This document shows, in pieces, positions 28,901 through 37,800 of a stretch of 64,000 bases of DNA. The notes beneath the pieces were generated by a model, which did not search any database, was not told the origin of the DNA, and saw only the letters and a list, made by a program, of their open reading frames with translations. Both the position numbers and the translations under genes were made by a program. The first letter of the stretch is position 1, and each line of letters begins with the position of its first letter. The DNA comes from DATFXM01 sp035315885 (lineage in GTDB: Bacteria; Acidobacteriota; Blastocatellia; UBA7656). The stretch is taken from contig DATFXM010000068.1 in the NCBI GenBank assembly GCA_035315885.1, positions 1 through 64,000 on the forward strand, read 5' to 3'.

Positions 28901-29920
28901 GATCAACAAGGTGATCTCCACGTCCTTCACCGAGGCCCGAATCGTAGTTGTGCGATCGTTGATGACCGCAAGATTGATCGCGGGCGAGATGGATGCGCGC
29001 AACTGCGGGATCAGCGCCTTGACTCTGTCTACCGTCTCGATGATGTTCGCGCCGGGCTGTCTGAACACGATTATCAAGATTGCGGGTTTGCCGTTTGCGA
29101 GACCTCCGCCTCTCAGGTCCTCGACCGAATCGCGAACATCGGCTATATCCGCGAGCTGTACGGGCGAGTTATTGCGGTAAGCTACGATCAAGGGTCTGTA
29201 CTGATCCGCTTTAAGCAATTGATCAGTGGCGTGAATCTCCCAGGTCGTGCCCTCGTCTTCTAAGCGCCCCTTTGGACGGTTGGCGTTTGCGGAGTTCAGC
29301 ACGGCGCGGACTTGATCGAGACTGATGCCGTACTTGTTTGCCGCGTCCGGATTGAGCTCGACTCGAACGGCGGGCAGAGAGCTGCCGCCCACGAAAACCT
29401 GTCCGACTCCCTTTTCCTGAGCGATCTTCTGTTGCAGAACAGACGACGCCACGTCGTAAAGGTCCTTCACCTCGATGGTGTCCGAGGTCAGCGCCATCAA
29501 TAGAACTGGTGCGTCGGACGGATTGACCTTGCGATAGAACGGGTTGTTAGGCAGGTTGGCCGGCAGTTGACTACGCGAGGCATTGATAGCTGCCTGAACG
29601 TCTCGCGCCGCACCGTTGATGTCGCGATTCAGATCGAACTGCAAAGTGATATTTGTCGAGCCCAGATTATTGGTCGAGGTCATCTGGGTAATGCCGGCTA
29701 TGTGACCAAGTTGGCGCTCGAGCGGGGTCGCTACGGATGAAGCCATGGTCTCCGGACTTGCACCGGGAAGGTTGGCGGAGACCTGAATCGTCGGGTAGTC
29801 GACCTGCGGGAGCGGAGAAACCGGGAGCAGCAGGAATCCAAGGCAACCGGCCAGTGCCAGCGCAATCGTAAGAAGCGAAGTACCGACCGGACGCTTGATG
29901 AACGGCGCGGAGATATTCAT
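25949..29920 (-). CDS. RND efflux permease with large low-complexity insertion
   Basis: The protein has 1323 residues against about 1030-1050 for the family. The N-terminus (ISAPFIKRPVGTSLL, PLPQVDYPTI), the helix-4 charged motif (GFVVDDAIVVIENITR) and the C-terminal helices are MdtB/MdtC-like and intact. Between residues about 774 and 1071 (27600 to 26708) is an insertion of about 297 residues, almost only Thr, Ser, Ala, Pro and Gly. It begins after IYVRS and ends before VPLSAF, where the neighbouring paralogue has only four residues (NGTQ). The site corresponds to the periplasmic docking region. The start overlaps the stop of the first permease by four bases. It probably forms a heteromeric pump with that paralogue and the adaptor. 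Confidence 0.92.
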   Translation of the reverse strand: MNISAPFIKRPVGTSLLTIALALAGCLGFLLLPVSPLPQVDYPTIQVSANLPGASPETMASSVATPLERQLGHIAGITQMTSTNNLGSTNITLQFDLNRDINGAARDVQAAINASRSQLPANLPNNPFYRKVNPSDAPVLLMALTSDTIEVKDLYDVASSVLQQKIAQEKGVGQVFVGGSSLPAVRVELNPDAANKYGISLDQVRAVLNSANANRPKGRLEDEGTTWEIHATDQLLKADQYRPLIVAYRNNSPVQLADIADVRDSVEDLRGGGLANGKPAILIIVFRQPGANIIETVDRVKALIPQLRASISPAINLAVINDRTTTIRASVKDVEITLLISISLVILVVFAFLRNAWATVIPSVAVPLSLLGTFGAMYLLGYSLDNLSLMALTISTGFVVDDAIVVIENITRYLEQGMRPLKAAMLGARQIGFTVLSMSISLIAVFIPILLMGGIVGRLFREFAVTLSIAIAVSLLVSLTATPMMCAKFLKPESERRHGRIYRFSEKVFNLFHSEYEIALGWVLRHPGLMLVVTIATICFNIYLYIIVPKGFFPDQDTGRLQASVQASQDISFQAMRQKLTESVSIIMTDPAIDTVGAFTGGGGGSTTNTGRMFISLKPLEERKVSTTDVIARLRGKLSRLAGASTFLRPVQDINVGGRLGGGLYQYTLQDDNLDELTTWAPRLLAKLRTVPHLTDLSTDQQDRGLQEKLVIDRDTAARLGISAQMIDDALYDAFGQRPVSTMYTQLNQYHVVMEVAPRYWQSPDTLKQIYVRSTGIQQTPSPTAQSASAGGGGVTTSPPTLAAAASQPTSLSAFAPTPNNFVIAPRTNGFVTAQTTNGFVTATFNTPTTGASPAQIDTTTLAAGAAAGSTTQATTTTSVTPATNPVAPTSPTSPPTPGATPASGATPSTGGSTSSSTGTTPSATTPSQSTSTGGSTATGSQPATSTTAPTTRVAPEPPAATSSATSGTSQASTTASSTTPAATGTAPASTASNSGSTIGASTAGGGQTTSTSPSGAPASGPATASELSPSSGPTGLAVPAPASTAGGGSPSTVAGGPQTPTPALVPAGAEVPLSAFAHFERTTTTLSVNHQGQFPAVTISFNLAPGVALGDAVNAIDAAQREIGMPSTIQSGFQGTAQAFQASLANEPILILAALVAVYIVLGILYESLIHPLTILSTLPSAGVGAILALLLCQTELSVIALIGIILLIGIVKKNAIMMIDFALEAERTEGRDPKSAIYEACLLRFRPIMMTTMAALLGGLPLAIGLGVGSELRRPLGITIVGGLIVSQMLTLFTTPVIYLYLDRVRLRFKRKRRAELSTEF

Positions 29921-32900
29921 GGCTGCTCCGCGGGTAGGAGGTCGTCGGTGTCGTGTTTGCTCTCCGGCGTGCCGGCGCGTCTGAATCGTCTCGAGACCCG
30001 ATCGAAAGCGAGGTAGATCACCGGAGTCGTGTACAAAGTCAGAAGCTGGCTGAGCAGCAACCCCCCGACGATCGTGATGCCGAGCGGCCGCCTCAGCTCG
30101 GAACCAACACCCCTGCCGAGCGCGAGCGGTAACCCGCCAAGCAGAGCGGCCATCGTAGTCATCATGATTGGTCGGAACCGCAGCAAAGATGCTTCGTAGA
30201 TCGAGGCTTCAGGAGTCTTGCCTTGCTCGCGCTCCGCCTCGAGCGCGAAATCGATCATCATGATCGCGTTCTTCTTCACAATGCCGATCAGCAAAATGAT
30301 GCCGATCAACGCGATGACATCCAGCTCCGTGCGGCAGATCATCAGCGCGAGGATAGCTCCGACACCGGCAGAAGGAAGGGTCGATAGAATCGTGAGCGGG
30401 TGAATGTAACTCTCGTACAGGACTCCAAGAACTATGTACACCGTTATGACAGCGGCCAGGATCAACAGCGGCTCGTTCTTGAGTGAGGCCTGAAATGCCT
30501 GCGCCGTGCCCTGGAAGCCGGCCTGAATCGAAGCCGGAAGGCCAATCTCCTGTTTGGCTTCTTCGATCGCCTTTACCGCATCGCCCAAAGCGGCTCCCGG
30601 AGCCAGATTGAAGGAAAGGGTAACGGCAGGGAACTGGCCTTGATGATTGACTGCAAGGCTCGCGGTCCTTGGTTCGAAGCGAGTGAATGCACTCAGAGGT
30701 ACCTGGGTGCCGTTTGATGATCTCACGTAAATTGCCTTGAGTGAGCCCGGATCGAGCTGAAGCTGCTGCTTGACCTCCATGACTACGTGATACTGATTCA
30801 ATTGTGTGAAGATGGTCGACACCTGACGTTGGCCAAACGCGTCGTACAAGGTGTCGTCGATCATTTGGGCGGATATGCCGAGTCGCGAAGCGGTATTTCG
30901 ATCGATAACCAGATCGGCCTGAAGGCCGTGGTTTTGCTGATCGCTCGCGACGTCCCTGAGCTGCGGGAGCGTCGAGAGCTTGTCTACCAACCGGGGCGCC
31001 CACTCGCTGAGCTCCTGTCCATTGGCATCTTCGAGCGTGTACTGGAATTGTGTTCGGCTTACGCGATCCTCGACAGTCAGGTCCTGGACCGGCTGCATGA
31101 AGAGTGTAATGCCTTCAGCCTCACGCAACTCCGGCTGGAGCCGGCGGATCACTTCTGAGGCGCTTACCTTTCGCTCAGCTAGCGGCCTCAGGTTTATCTG
31201 TATTCGTCCGCTGTTGACAGTCTGATTCACGCCGTCAACGCCGATGAACGAGGAAAGACTGTCGACCGCCGGGTCCTTGAGAATGATATCGGCGAGCTCC
31301 TGTTGTCGTTCACCCAGAGCTTTGAACGAGACTGTCTGTGGCGCTTCTGAAACGCCGATAATCACTCCGGTGTCTTGTACAGGAAAAAAGCCCTTCGGTG
31401 CGACGATGTACAGGAGGATGGTGCCAACCAGCGTAAGAGCCGCGACCAGCAATGTAGCACCCTGGTGCCTCAGAACCCACTGAAGCGTAGTGCCATAGCG
31501 CGCGATCACCCACTCGAAAACATGTTCCGATCTGCGATAGAACCAGCCTTGTTCGGCCTCCGGTGTATGGCGGAGGAGTTTCGCGCACATCATCGGAGTC
31601 AGCGTAAGAGACACTAGGGCAGACACGAGAATTGTCACCGCCAGAGTGACGGCGAATTCGCGGAACAACCTTCCTACGATGTCTCCCATGAAAAGCAGCG
31701 GTATAAGGACAGCAATCAGCGAGATCGTCAGAGACACGATCGTGAAACCGATCTGCTCGGCGCCCTTGAGAGCTGCTCTGAGCGGCGACTCGCCGTCTTC
31801 GATGTAGCGGGCGATGTTTTCGATCATCACGATCGCATCGTCCACGACGAAGCCGGTCGAAATCGTGAGCGCCATCAGAGTCAGATTGTTGAGGCTGTAT
31901 CCGAGCAGATACATCACTCCAAAAGTGCCGATCAGCGAGAGCGGTACGGCAACGCTGGGTATAACGGTGGCCGATAGGGTTCTAAGAAAGAGGAAGATCA
32001 CCATCACCACGAGCGCAACGGTTAGCATCAGCGCGAACTGGACATCTTCTACTGATGCGCGAATCGTTACGGTGCGGTCAGTCAGAACGCCTACGTCAAT
32101 CGAGGGCGGCAGCGACTGTTTGAGCTGCGGCAACAGTTTAATGATGCGGTCTACTACGCCGATGATATTCGCGCCCGGCTGCCTCTGGATGTTCAGAATT
32201 ACAGCGGGAGAATCGTCCTTCCAGGCCGCTTGTTTGACGTTTTCAGCATCGTCGATGACATCGGCTACATCAGTGAGCCGTACCGGTGCGCCGTTTCGAT
32301 AGGCGATGATCAACTCCTTGTAGCTGTCGCTCGAGACAAGCTGATCATTGGCTCCGATGGTGTAGGCCTGGTGTGGCCCGTCAAAATTTCCTTTTGCCTG
32401 GTTTACGTTGGCCGCCGCTACAGACGAGCGCAGATCCTCGAGGCTCAATCCGTACGCGGCAAGCGCGGTCGGATTTGCCTGAATTCTCACCGCCGGCTTT
32501 TGTCCACCGCTGATCGACACCAGGCCAACGCCAGGCAGTTGCGAGATTCTTTGAGCCAGCCTCGTGTCGGCCAGGTCCTGCACTTTGGACAGCGGCAGGG
32601 TCGTCGAAGTCAGAGCGAGCGTCAGAATCGGAGCATCCGCGGGATTGGTCTTACTGTAAGTTGGCGGATTGGGGAGGTCTCGCGGCAGGAACGAAGAAGC
32701 GGCGTTGATCGCTGCCTGGACCTCCTGTTCGGCAACATCGATGTTCAAGTCCAGTGCGAACTGAAGAGTAATCATCGAAGCTCCAAACGAGCTGGTGGAG
32801 GTCATCTGATTCAAGCCGGGCAACTGTCCGAATTGCCGCTCGAGTGGGGCGGTGATGGACGAGCCCATCACGTCAGGGCTGGCTCCGGGATAGAACGTGA

Positions 32901-33042
32901 GTATCTGAATTGTTGGATAATCAACCTGCGGCAATGCGGAGACAGGCAACTGCTTGTAGGCGACGATGCCCGAAAGGAGAATAGCGGCCATCAGCAACGA
33001 CGTAGCGACCGGCCGCAGGATGAACGTACGCGATGGGCTCAC
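29917..33042 (-). CDS. RND efflux permease (MdtB/MdtC-like)
   Basis: The protein has 1041 residues, the normal length. Features include FILRPVATSLL and LPQVDYPTIQIL at the N-terminus, the proton-relay helix with GFVVDDAIVMIENIAR, and the later GILLLIGIVKKNAIMM segment. It is a proton-driven inner-membrane drug or metabolite pump. ATG/stop overlaps of four bases join it to the adaptor gene before it and the second permease after it, so all three are translated as one operon. Confidence 0.95.
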   Translation of the reverse strand: MSPSRTFILRPVATSLLMAAILLSGIVAYKQLPVSALPQVDYPTIQILTFYPGASPDVMGSSITAPLERQFGQLPGLNQMTSTSSFGASMITLQFALDLNIDVAEQEVQAAINAASSFLPRDLPNPPTYSKTNPADAPILTLALTSTTLPLSKVQDLADTRLAQRISQLPGVGLVSISGGQKPAVRIQANPTALAAYGLSLEDLRSSVAAANVNQAKGNFDGPHQAYTIGANDQLVSSDSYKELIIAYRNGAPVRLTDVADVIDDAENVKQAAWKDDSPAVILNIQRQPGANIIGVVDRIIKLLPQLKQSLPPSIDVGVLTDRTVTIRASVEDVQFALMLTVALVVMVIFLFLRTLSATVIPSVAVPLSLIGTFGVMYLLGYSLNNLTLMALTISTGFVVDDAIVMIENIARYIEDGESPLRAALKGAEQIGFTIVSLTISLIAVLIPLLFMGDIVGRLFREFAVTLAVTILVSALVSLTLTPMMCAKLLRHTPEAEQGWFYRRSEHVFEWVIARYGTTLQWVLRHQGATLLVAALTLVGTILLYIVAPKGFFPVQDTGVIIGVSEAPQTVSFKALGERQQELADIILKDPAVDSLSSFIGVDGVNQTVNSGRIQINLRPLAERKVSASEVIRRLQPELREAEGITLFMQPVQDLTVEDRVSRTQFQYTLEDANGQELSEWAPRLVDKLSTLPQLRDVASDQQNHGLQADLVIDRNTASRLGISAQMIDDTLYDAFGQRQVSTIFTQLNQYHVVMEVKQQLQLDPGSLKAIYVRSSNGTQVPLSAFTRFEPRTASLAVNHQGQFPAVTLSFNLAPGAALGDAVKAIEEAKQEIGLPASIQAGFQGTAQAFQASLKNEPLLILAAVITVYIVLGVLYESYIHPLTILSTLPSAGVGAILALMICRTELDVIALIGIILLIGIVKKNAIMMIDFALEAEREQGKTPEASIYEASLLRFRPIMMTTMAALLGGLPLALGRGVGSELRRPLGITIVGGLLLSQLLTLYTTPVIYLAFDRVSRRFRRAGTPESKHDTDDLLPAEQP

Positions 33043-34283
33043 GCTTTTGGACCCGAATCCCCAGTGACTTGAACCTTGCTGCCGGAGTTGAGCTTGTCCA
33101 CGCCGTCCGTTACGACCTGCTCTCCTTCGGCGAGGCCATTCTCAATCGTCGCGTCATTGCCTTCTATCATCCCGACATCGACGTTTCGAACTTCGACGGT
33201 TTGATCGGGCTTTAGCACGTATACAAACGTGCCCTTTGGCCCCCGTTGAATGGCGGGAGCCGGGATGACGATCTTGTCTTTTTTGGTTTCGACAAGCAGC
33301 CGGATGTTTACGAACTGATTAGGGAACAGCGCACTGTCTTTGTTATCGAACACCGCCTTGAGTCGAGAGGTACCGGTTTGCTGATCGATCTGGTTGTCTA
33401 CGGTCACCAGGCGCCCCGAGGTAATCTTGTTCTGACCGCTTCGGTCGTACGCTTCGACCGGAAGATTGCCGCTTTGTTTGAGTCGTTGAAGGACGATGTT
33501 CAGGTTATCTTCTGGAATGGTGAACAGCACTGCAATAGGCTGCAACTGAGTGATCACCACCAATCCGTTGGGATCGCCGGGATGTACGATGTTGCCGACG
33601 TCCACCTGTCGAAGCCCGATTCGGCCTGCGATCGGGGATGTGATTCGGCAATAGGTCAATTGAAGTTTTGCGCTATCGATCAGAGCCTCATCCGCTTTGA
33701 TGACTCCTTCAAACTGGCCTACGTTTGCCTGCTGGGTGTCGAGCTGTTGTTTCGGCACCACGCCTTGCGAGTAGAGGGTTTGATATCTCTGAAGGTCGGC
33801 TCTGCTGTTATTGAGCTGCGCGTTATCCCGGGCAAGCTGGCCCTGGGCCTGAGCGAGCTGGACCTGAAACGGACGGGGGTCGACTTCAGCGAGGAGGTCG
33901 CCCAGTTTGACGAACTGTCCTTCTTTAAAAGCTACGGTGATCAATTGACCGTCGACTCGAGTCTTGACGGTGACCGTATTGAAGGCATCCACGGAGCCTA
34001 GGGCTCTCAAGTAAAAAGGGACATCAGCTTTTCGGGCAGAGGCCACTACGACAGGCACCGTAGGTTGGCCCCCTGGTTGGCGTTTTTGTAGTTCTGCGGC
34101 CTGTCTGGCTTGCCATCGTCCAACTGCCCAATAGACGAGGGCACCAATTATGAGCAGGATTAGGAGGCGGAGCCACCAGCGCTTTTTGGAAGCCGGCCGG
34201 CGGGGCCCTGTCCTCTTGTCTTTTTCGGAATCAACTTCTTCAATACCGACGTTTTCCCTCGTATCGACGTCCATCGTAGCCAT
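33039..34283 (-). CDS. RND periplasmic adaptor (MdtA-like)
   Basis: The protein has 414 residues from the ATG at 34283; the frame is open further to 34352, but that stretch has no plausible start signal. A charged cytoplasmic leader is followed by one membrane anchor (about 36-57). Then come a barrel-sandwich half (TVTVKTRVDGQLI, FKEGQFVKLGDLLAEVDPRPF), a coiled coil, and the second half (YCRITSPIAGRIGLRQVDVGNIV). It links the permeases to an outer-membrane channel, which is not encoded in this window. It is the first gene of the efflux operon. Confidence 0.94.
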   Translation of the reverse strand: MATMDVDTRENVGIEEVDSEKDKRTGPRRPASKKRWWLRLLILLIIGALVYWAVGRWQARQAAELQKRQPGGQPTVPVVVASARKADVPFYLRALGSVDAFNTVTVKTRVDGQLITVAFKEGQFVKLGDLLAEVDPRPFQVQLAQAQGQLARDNAQLNNSRADLQRYQTLYSQGVVPKQQLDTQQANVGQFEGVIKADEALIDSAKLQLTYCRITSPIAGRIGLRQVDVGNIVHPGDPNGLVVITQLQPIAVLFTIPEDNLNIVLQRLKQSGNLPVEAYDRSGQNKITSGRLVTVDNQIDQQTGTSRLKAVFDNKDSALFPNQFVNIRLLVETKKDKIVIPAPAIQRGPKGTFVYVLKPDQTVEVRNVDVGMIEGNDATIENGLAEGEQVVTDGVDKLNSGSKVQVTGDSGPKA

Positions 34284-34295
34284 GATCGTAAGCTC

Positions 34296-34318
34296 AATAC
34301 ATTCGATATTAATACATT
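34296..34318. promoter_or_regulatory. direct repeat AATACATT x2 upstream of the efflux operon
   Basis: AATACATT occurs at 34296-34303 and 34311-34318, 15 bp apart, within a short AT-rich stretch directly before the adaptor start. It may hold a promoter element or regulator site; no regulator gene is adjacent. Confidence 0.3.
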
Positions 34319-34475
34319 GGGTTGTCTGGGCACACCGTTCATGCGTGACCAACCAGTGTGGGCAATTCTCATACCCAAGAAGGTTCTTTGGAGGGGGAAG
34401 TGGTGCCTAGCCGCTGACATGTCAGTAGCTGGTACTCCGAATGAAAGGCTCACGTTTCTGAAAAAGGGTTAATAT

Positions 34476-34848
34476 CAGTGCTGAGTGCTGAGTGCTATGC
34501 GGAGTGCGGAGTGCTGAGTGCTGGGCGTTGTGTCTTGAGTGGTTAGGTTCAACCCCTTCGCGGTTGGATCTCTTAAATCGGGCCTACCCAGGGTAGCCGC
34601 GGACGGCAACCCTAGGCTCTGATCCGCAACCCCTTCGGGGTTGGATCTCTTAATCGGGCCTACCCAGGGTAGCCGCGGACGGCAACCCTGGGCTGTGATC
34701 TACAACCCCTTCGGGGTTGGATCTCTTGGTGGATTTTCCTAGGGTAGCCGCGGACGGCAACCCTCGCTCTGATCTGCAACCCCTTCGGGGTTGAACCTCA
34801 CCACCCAAGACTCAACGCCCCGCACTCAGCACTCAGCACTCAGCACTA
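34476..34848. repeat. composite element: heptamer arm, palindrome array, inverted heptamer arm
   Basis: The left arm (34476-34530) is (AGTGCTG)n. Four CAACCCCTTCGGGGTTG-type palindromes and three CCCAGGGT/ACCCTGGG-type hairpins follow at about 34550-34797, with GGATCTCTT linkers not seen at 1-540. The right arm (34822-34848) is (CTCAGCA)n. The right arm runs into the stop codon of the next minus-strand gene. Apart from the element, the gap between the efflux operon and that gene holds nothing recognisable. Confidence 0.9.
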
Positions 34849-37800
34849 TCCTTCTCCTGATGCTTTCTCGTGGCGGAATACGCCCATAAGCCGCAAGAGA
34901 ACCGCTAACCCGCCTGCTACCGCCGACACAATGCTAACCGTCGAGTCAAAAAACTCCCGCTGCGTGAGGAACAGAAACGTCCCCAGCGTCAAAATCAACA
35001 ACACTACTGGTATCCTGAACGACTCCCAGTTGCTGTGCCGGCCCTCACGCTGCCACTTCACGTAGTCCTCGGTGTCCGCCGCCGCAAGCACGAATCGCCT
35101 GAAAGATTCGTCCATCAACCGCAGCTTCGGCTGTCGGACAATCAGACCCCGCTTCAACAACTGCCTGATCTCGGTGTTGTTCGCACTCACGATCCCGTCC
35201 ATCGCAAGGAATATAAGCGTGAGCTTCTCTTCCTTTGAACACCTTAGCCAGATCGCTTGATGTACCGGATTGGCGCGCTCGGCAACCTCTCGTATCAGCT
35301 CCTCCCGAGGCAGCTGCTCGTGGTCCGTTATCTCCTTCCTGATCCTTTCAAGATAACTGCAAGCGAATCCGCCAGCCGCAAGCCTCTCATAGAATCGCTT
35401 GTCATCCATCGCGCACGACGGCGCCGGCGTCCCATCGTATCGGTATTCGAAGTTCGAGAAGGCGCGGGCCCACCTCACCGCAAAATCACCCGAATCCAAA
35501 TCCCAGCCGTTATGCTCTGTCTTCTCCTCGGCCTCGGTCGTCTCTTCCTTTTCAGGACGCCCGTTTGAAGATGCATTTGCCTTTCGCGTCTCTTGTACTA
35601 CCGGATCAAGCGGAAAGCGGAGCGGCAGCGCCGACGAAAGCACTACAAGTCGTTTCCCGGATGCCAGCATCTGCTCAATCAGATTGAGCTTGAGACGATT
35701 CGATTGGTAGTCGCCCATCCCTGAATCGAAGTTGTCCAGCACGATCGCTTCTTTCCCGCCCGCATTCGTTTGTTTCCAGGCCCACTTGTCCTGTACCCGG
35801 CACGCTTCGATATCGATTACCCCAAAAATCTCGGCCTTCCAGTCGATCGGACGCGTTGGAGTCAGAGCCCTCAATATCACCAGATTGTCCGCAGGCTTTG
35901 TTGAGCGGAGGTTTGCTTCATCCTTTGGCAGAAGCTCCAGGTCGAGCAGGAAAATCTTCCGAGCTACATAACGCACCATCAGGTACACACCCGCAAGAAG
36001 AATCGCCGCGTAAAGCAGCATAAGCCCCCACCATTTTGCGGAACGCGTCTTTTCAAACCCATCGACGGTCGAGGTCAAACTCACCCCGTTTCGTTCCGGT
36101 CCGTATTGCCTGGGCTTATCCAGTCTCAAGAGGGAGTAAGGATTGCCGCTGGATGCCCACGTATAATCGGGAGCCGCGGCCTCCGAAAACCCGATCTTCT
36201 CAACCGTGAACTGGTTGAACAGAGGCGATATGTACGCGAGCATTTCGCGCATCGAGCCCAGGTACGGAGCATTGTTTCTCCGCGCAGCGATAACGTCCTT
36301 CTTATCAGATTCGAAAGTCAGCGTTGATTTGAAGAAAAACGCGCTGTAGACGTCCCAGATCGGCCTGTCGACCGGCCGCAGACGTCGCTCGAGAAAACTG
36401 TTCTTCTGCAGATCCTGCGGTCCAACTCTGATCTCCTCATAGCGCTTCTTGACCCGATCCTCTCGGCTCTCCACCGCCCTCGCAAGGCTCATCTGACCAT
36501 GAGTGACCATCAACATCACCTCATAGTCCCTCGCAAGTTTGAAACACGCTAGCGTTGGCAACACCGACACCACAATCAAAATCGTAGTGATCGACGCGAC
36601 GTACCGTTCGCGGTAATGTGACGAATCTCCAAACCACTTCTGAGCCAATGCCGTCAGCCGACTCCCGTCGAGGATGCGAGGCACTGTGAAGCACGCTATG
36701 CTCAGGACCGGTATCACGATCGACGCAGTTACCAGCGCCGTCCCCTCGGCCCAGATTGCAAGCACGGCAAAGAACGTCCCCAGTACGACATTCACCCACA
36801 CCACCGCCAGATAGAAGGATGCGCAACCTCTGTGCGGCCAGAAGAGATTCTGTCGATCGCCGCGCCGCAGCAGAAGCAACAGGGCCCAGAACAGCGCCAG
36901 TAGGACTAGAATGCCTACGTAAAGCATGAGCGACAGGGTCAGCATCTCGAGGTTTATCGTTCGCAATATCTGTTTGTCGCCGAACACCACTAGCGTCCAC
37001 GGCGTTCCAGCGAGCGGTGCGACGTACAGCAGATGACCTCTTCCGAGATATCGAACGTCCACGAAGTCCGACGTGCGGTCGATCACCGCAGCTCTGAGCT
37101 GCTTGTCGTAAGAGCACTCTTCGAAGAATTGCTCCTCGAGGTTGTTCACTTCGTTCGAATGGAACTGAACCTTGCCGGTGTCGTCGATCACGCAGTACCC
37201 GAATCCGTAGGGCAGCGAAGTCTCCATCAGGGACTGCAGCGTCATATCCATGACGGAGACCCACTCGGATCTGGGTAACTTCGTCGAGACTACCGCTATT
37301 GGTTCGCCGGTTGTTCTGGAGTTCACCGACTCGAGCCAGTAGCGATGTCTATTACCGCTGTGATCTTCGAGCTCCCAGAGGTTTTCCGCCTTCGCATTCC
37401 GGAAGTATGCGCGATCGGCAACGTTCAAAAATGCGGAAGCGTTGGGCCTGGTTGTCCATTTGATGCGTTGCTCACCGGTTTGGTCTATCCACACCGTGTT
37501 GTTAAAGAAAGGATAGGGCGCCGTCGAATAGTCGATGAACTTCGCGCTTTCAAGAAGATTGCACTCGAAGTCGGTCTTTTGAGCCCGAACTTCGGGTTTT
37601 GCGGCCATCTTGTCCTGCGGCGTGTCGGTTCTGCCTACGGATTGTCGCAAGTCTACAAGCGCCGGCGAAGCGTCTTCTTCGCTTGCAAGCCGGTACACCT
37701 TCCGGTTGAGCTTGCTGAGCTGGCGCAAGGCCCTGCCCAGCTCATCTTGAAAGTTGGATGTTATCTGGCAAGACAACTGCATCAGTTGCCTCTCGGTTGA

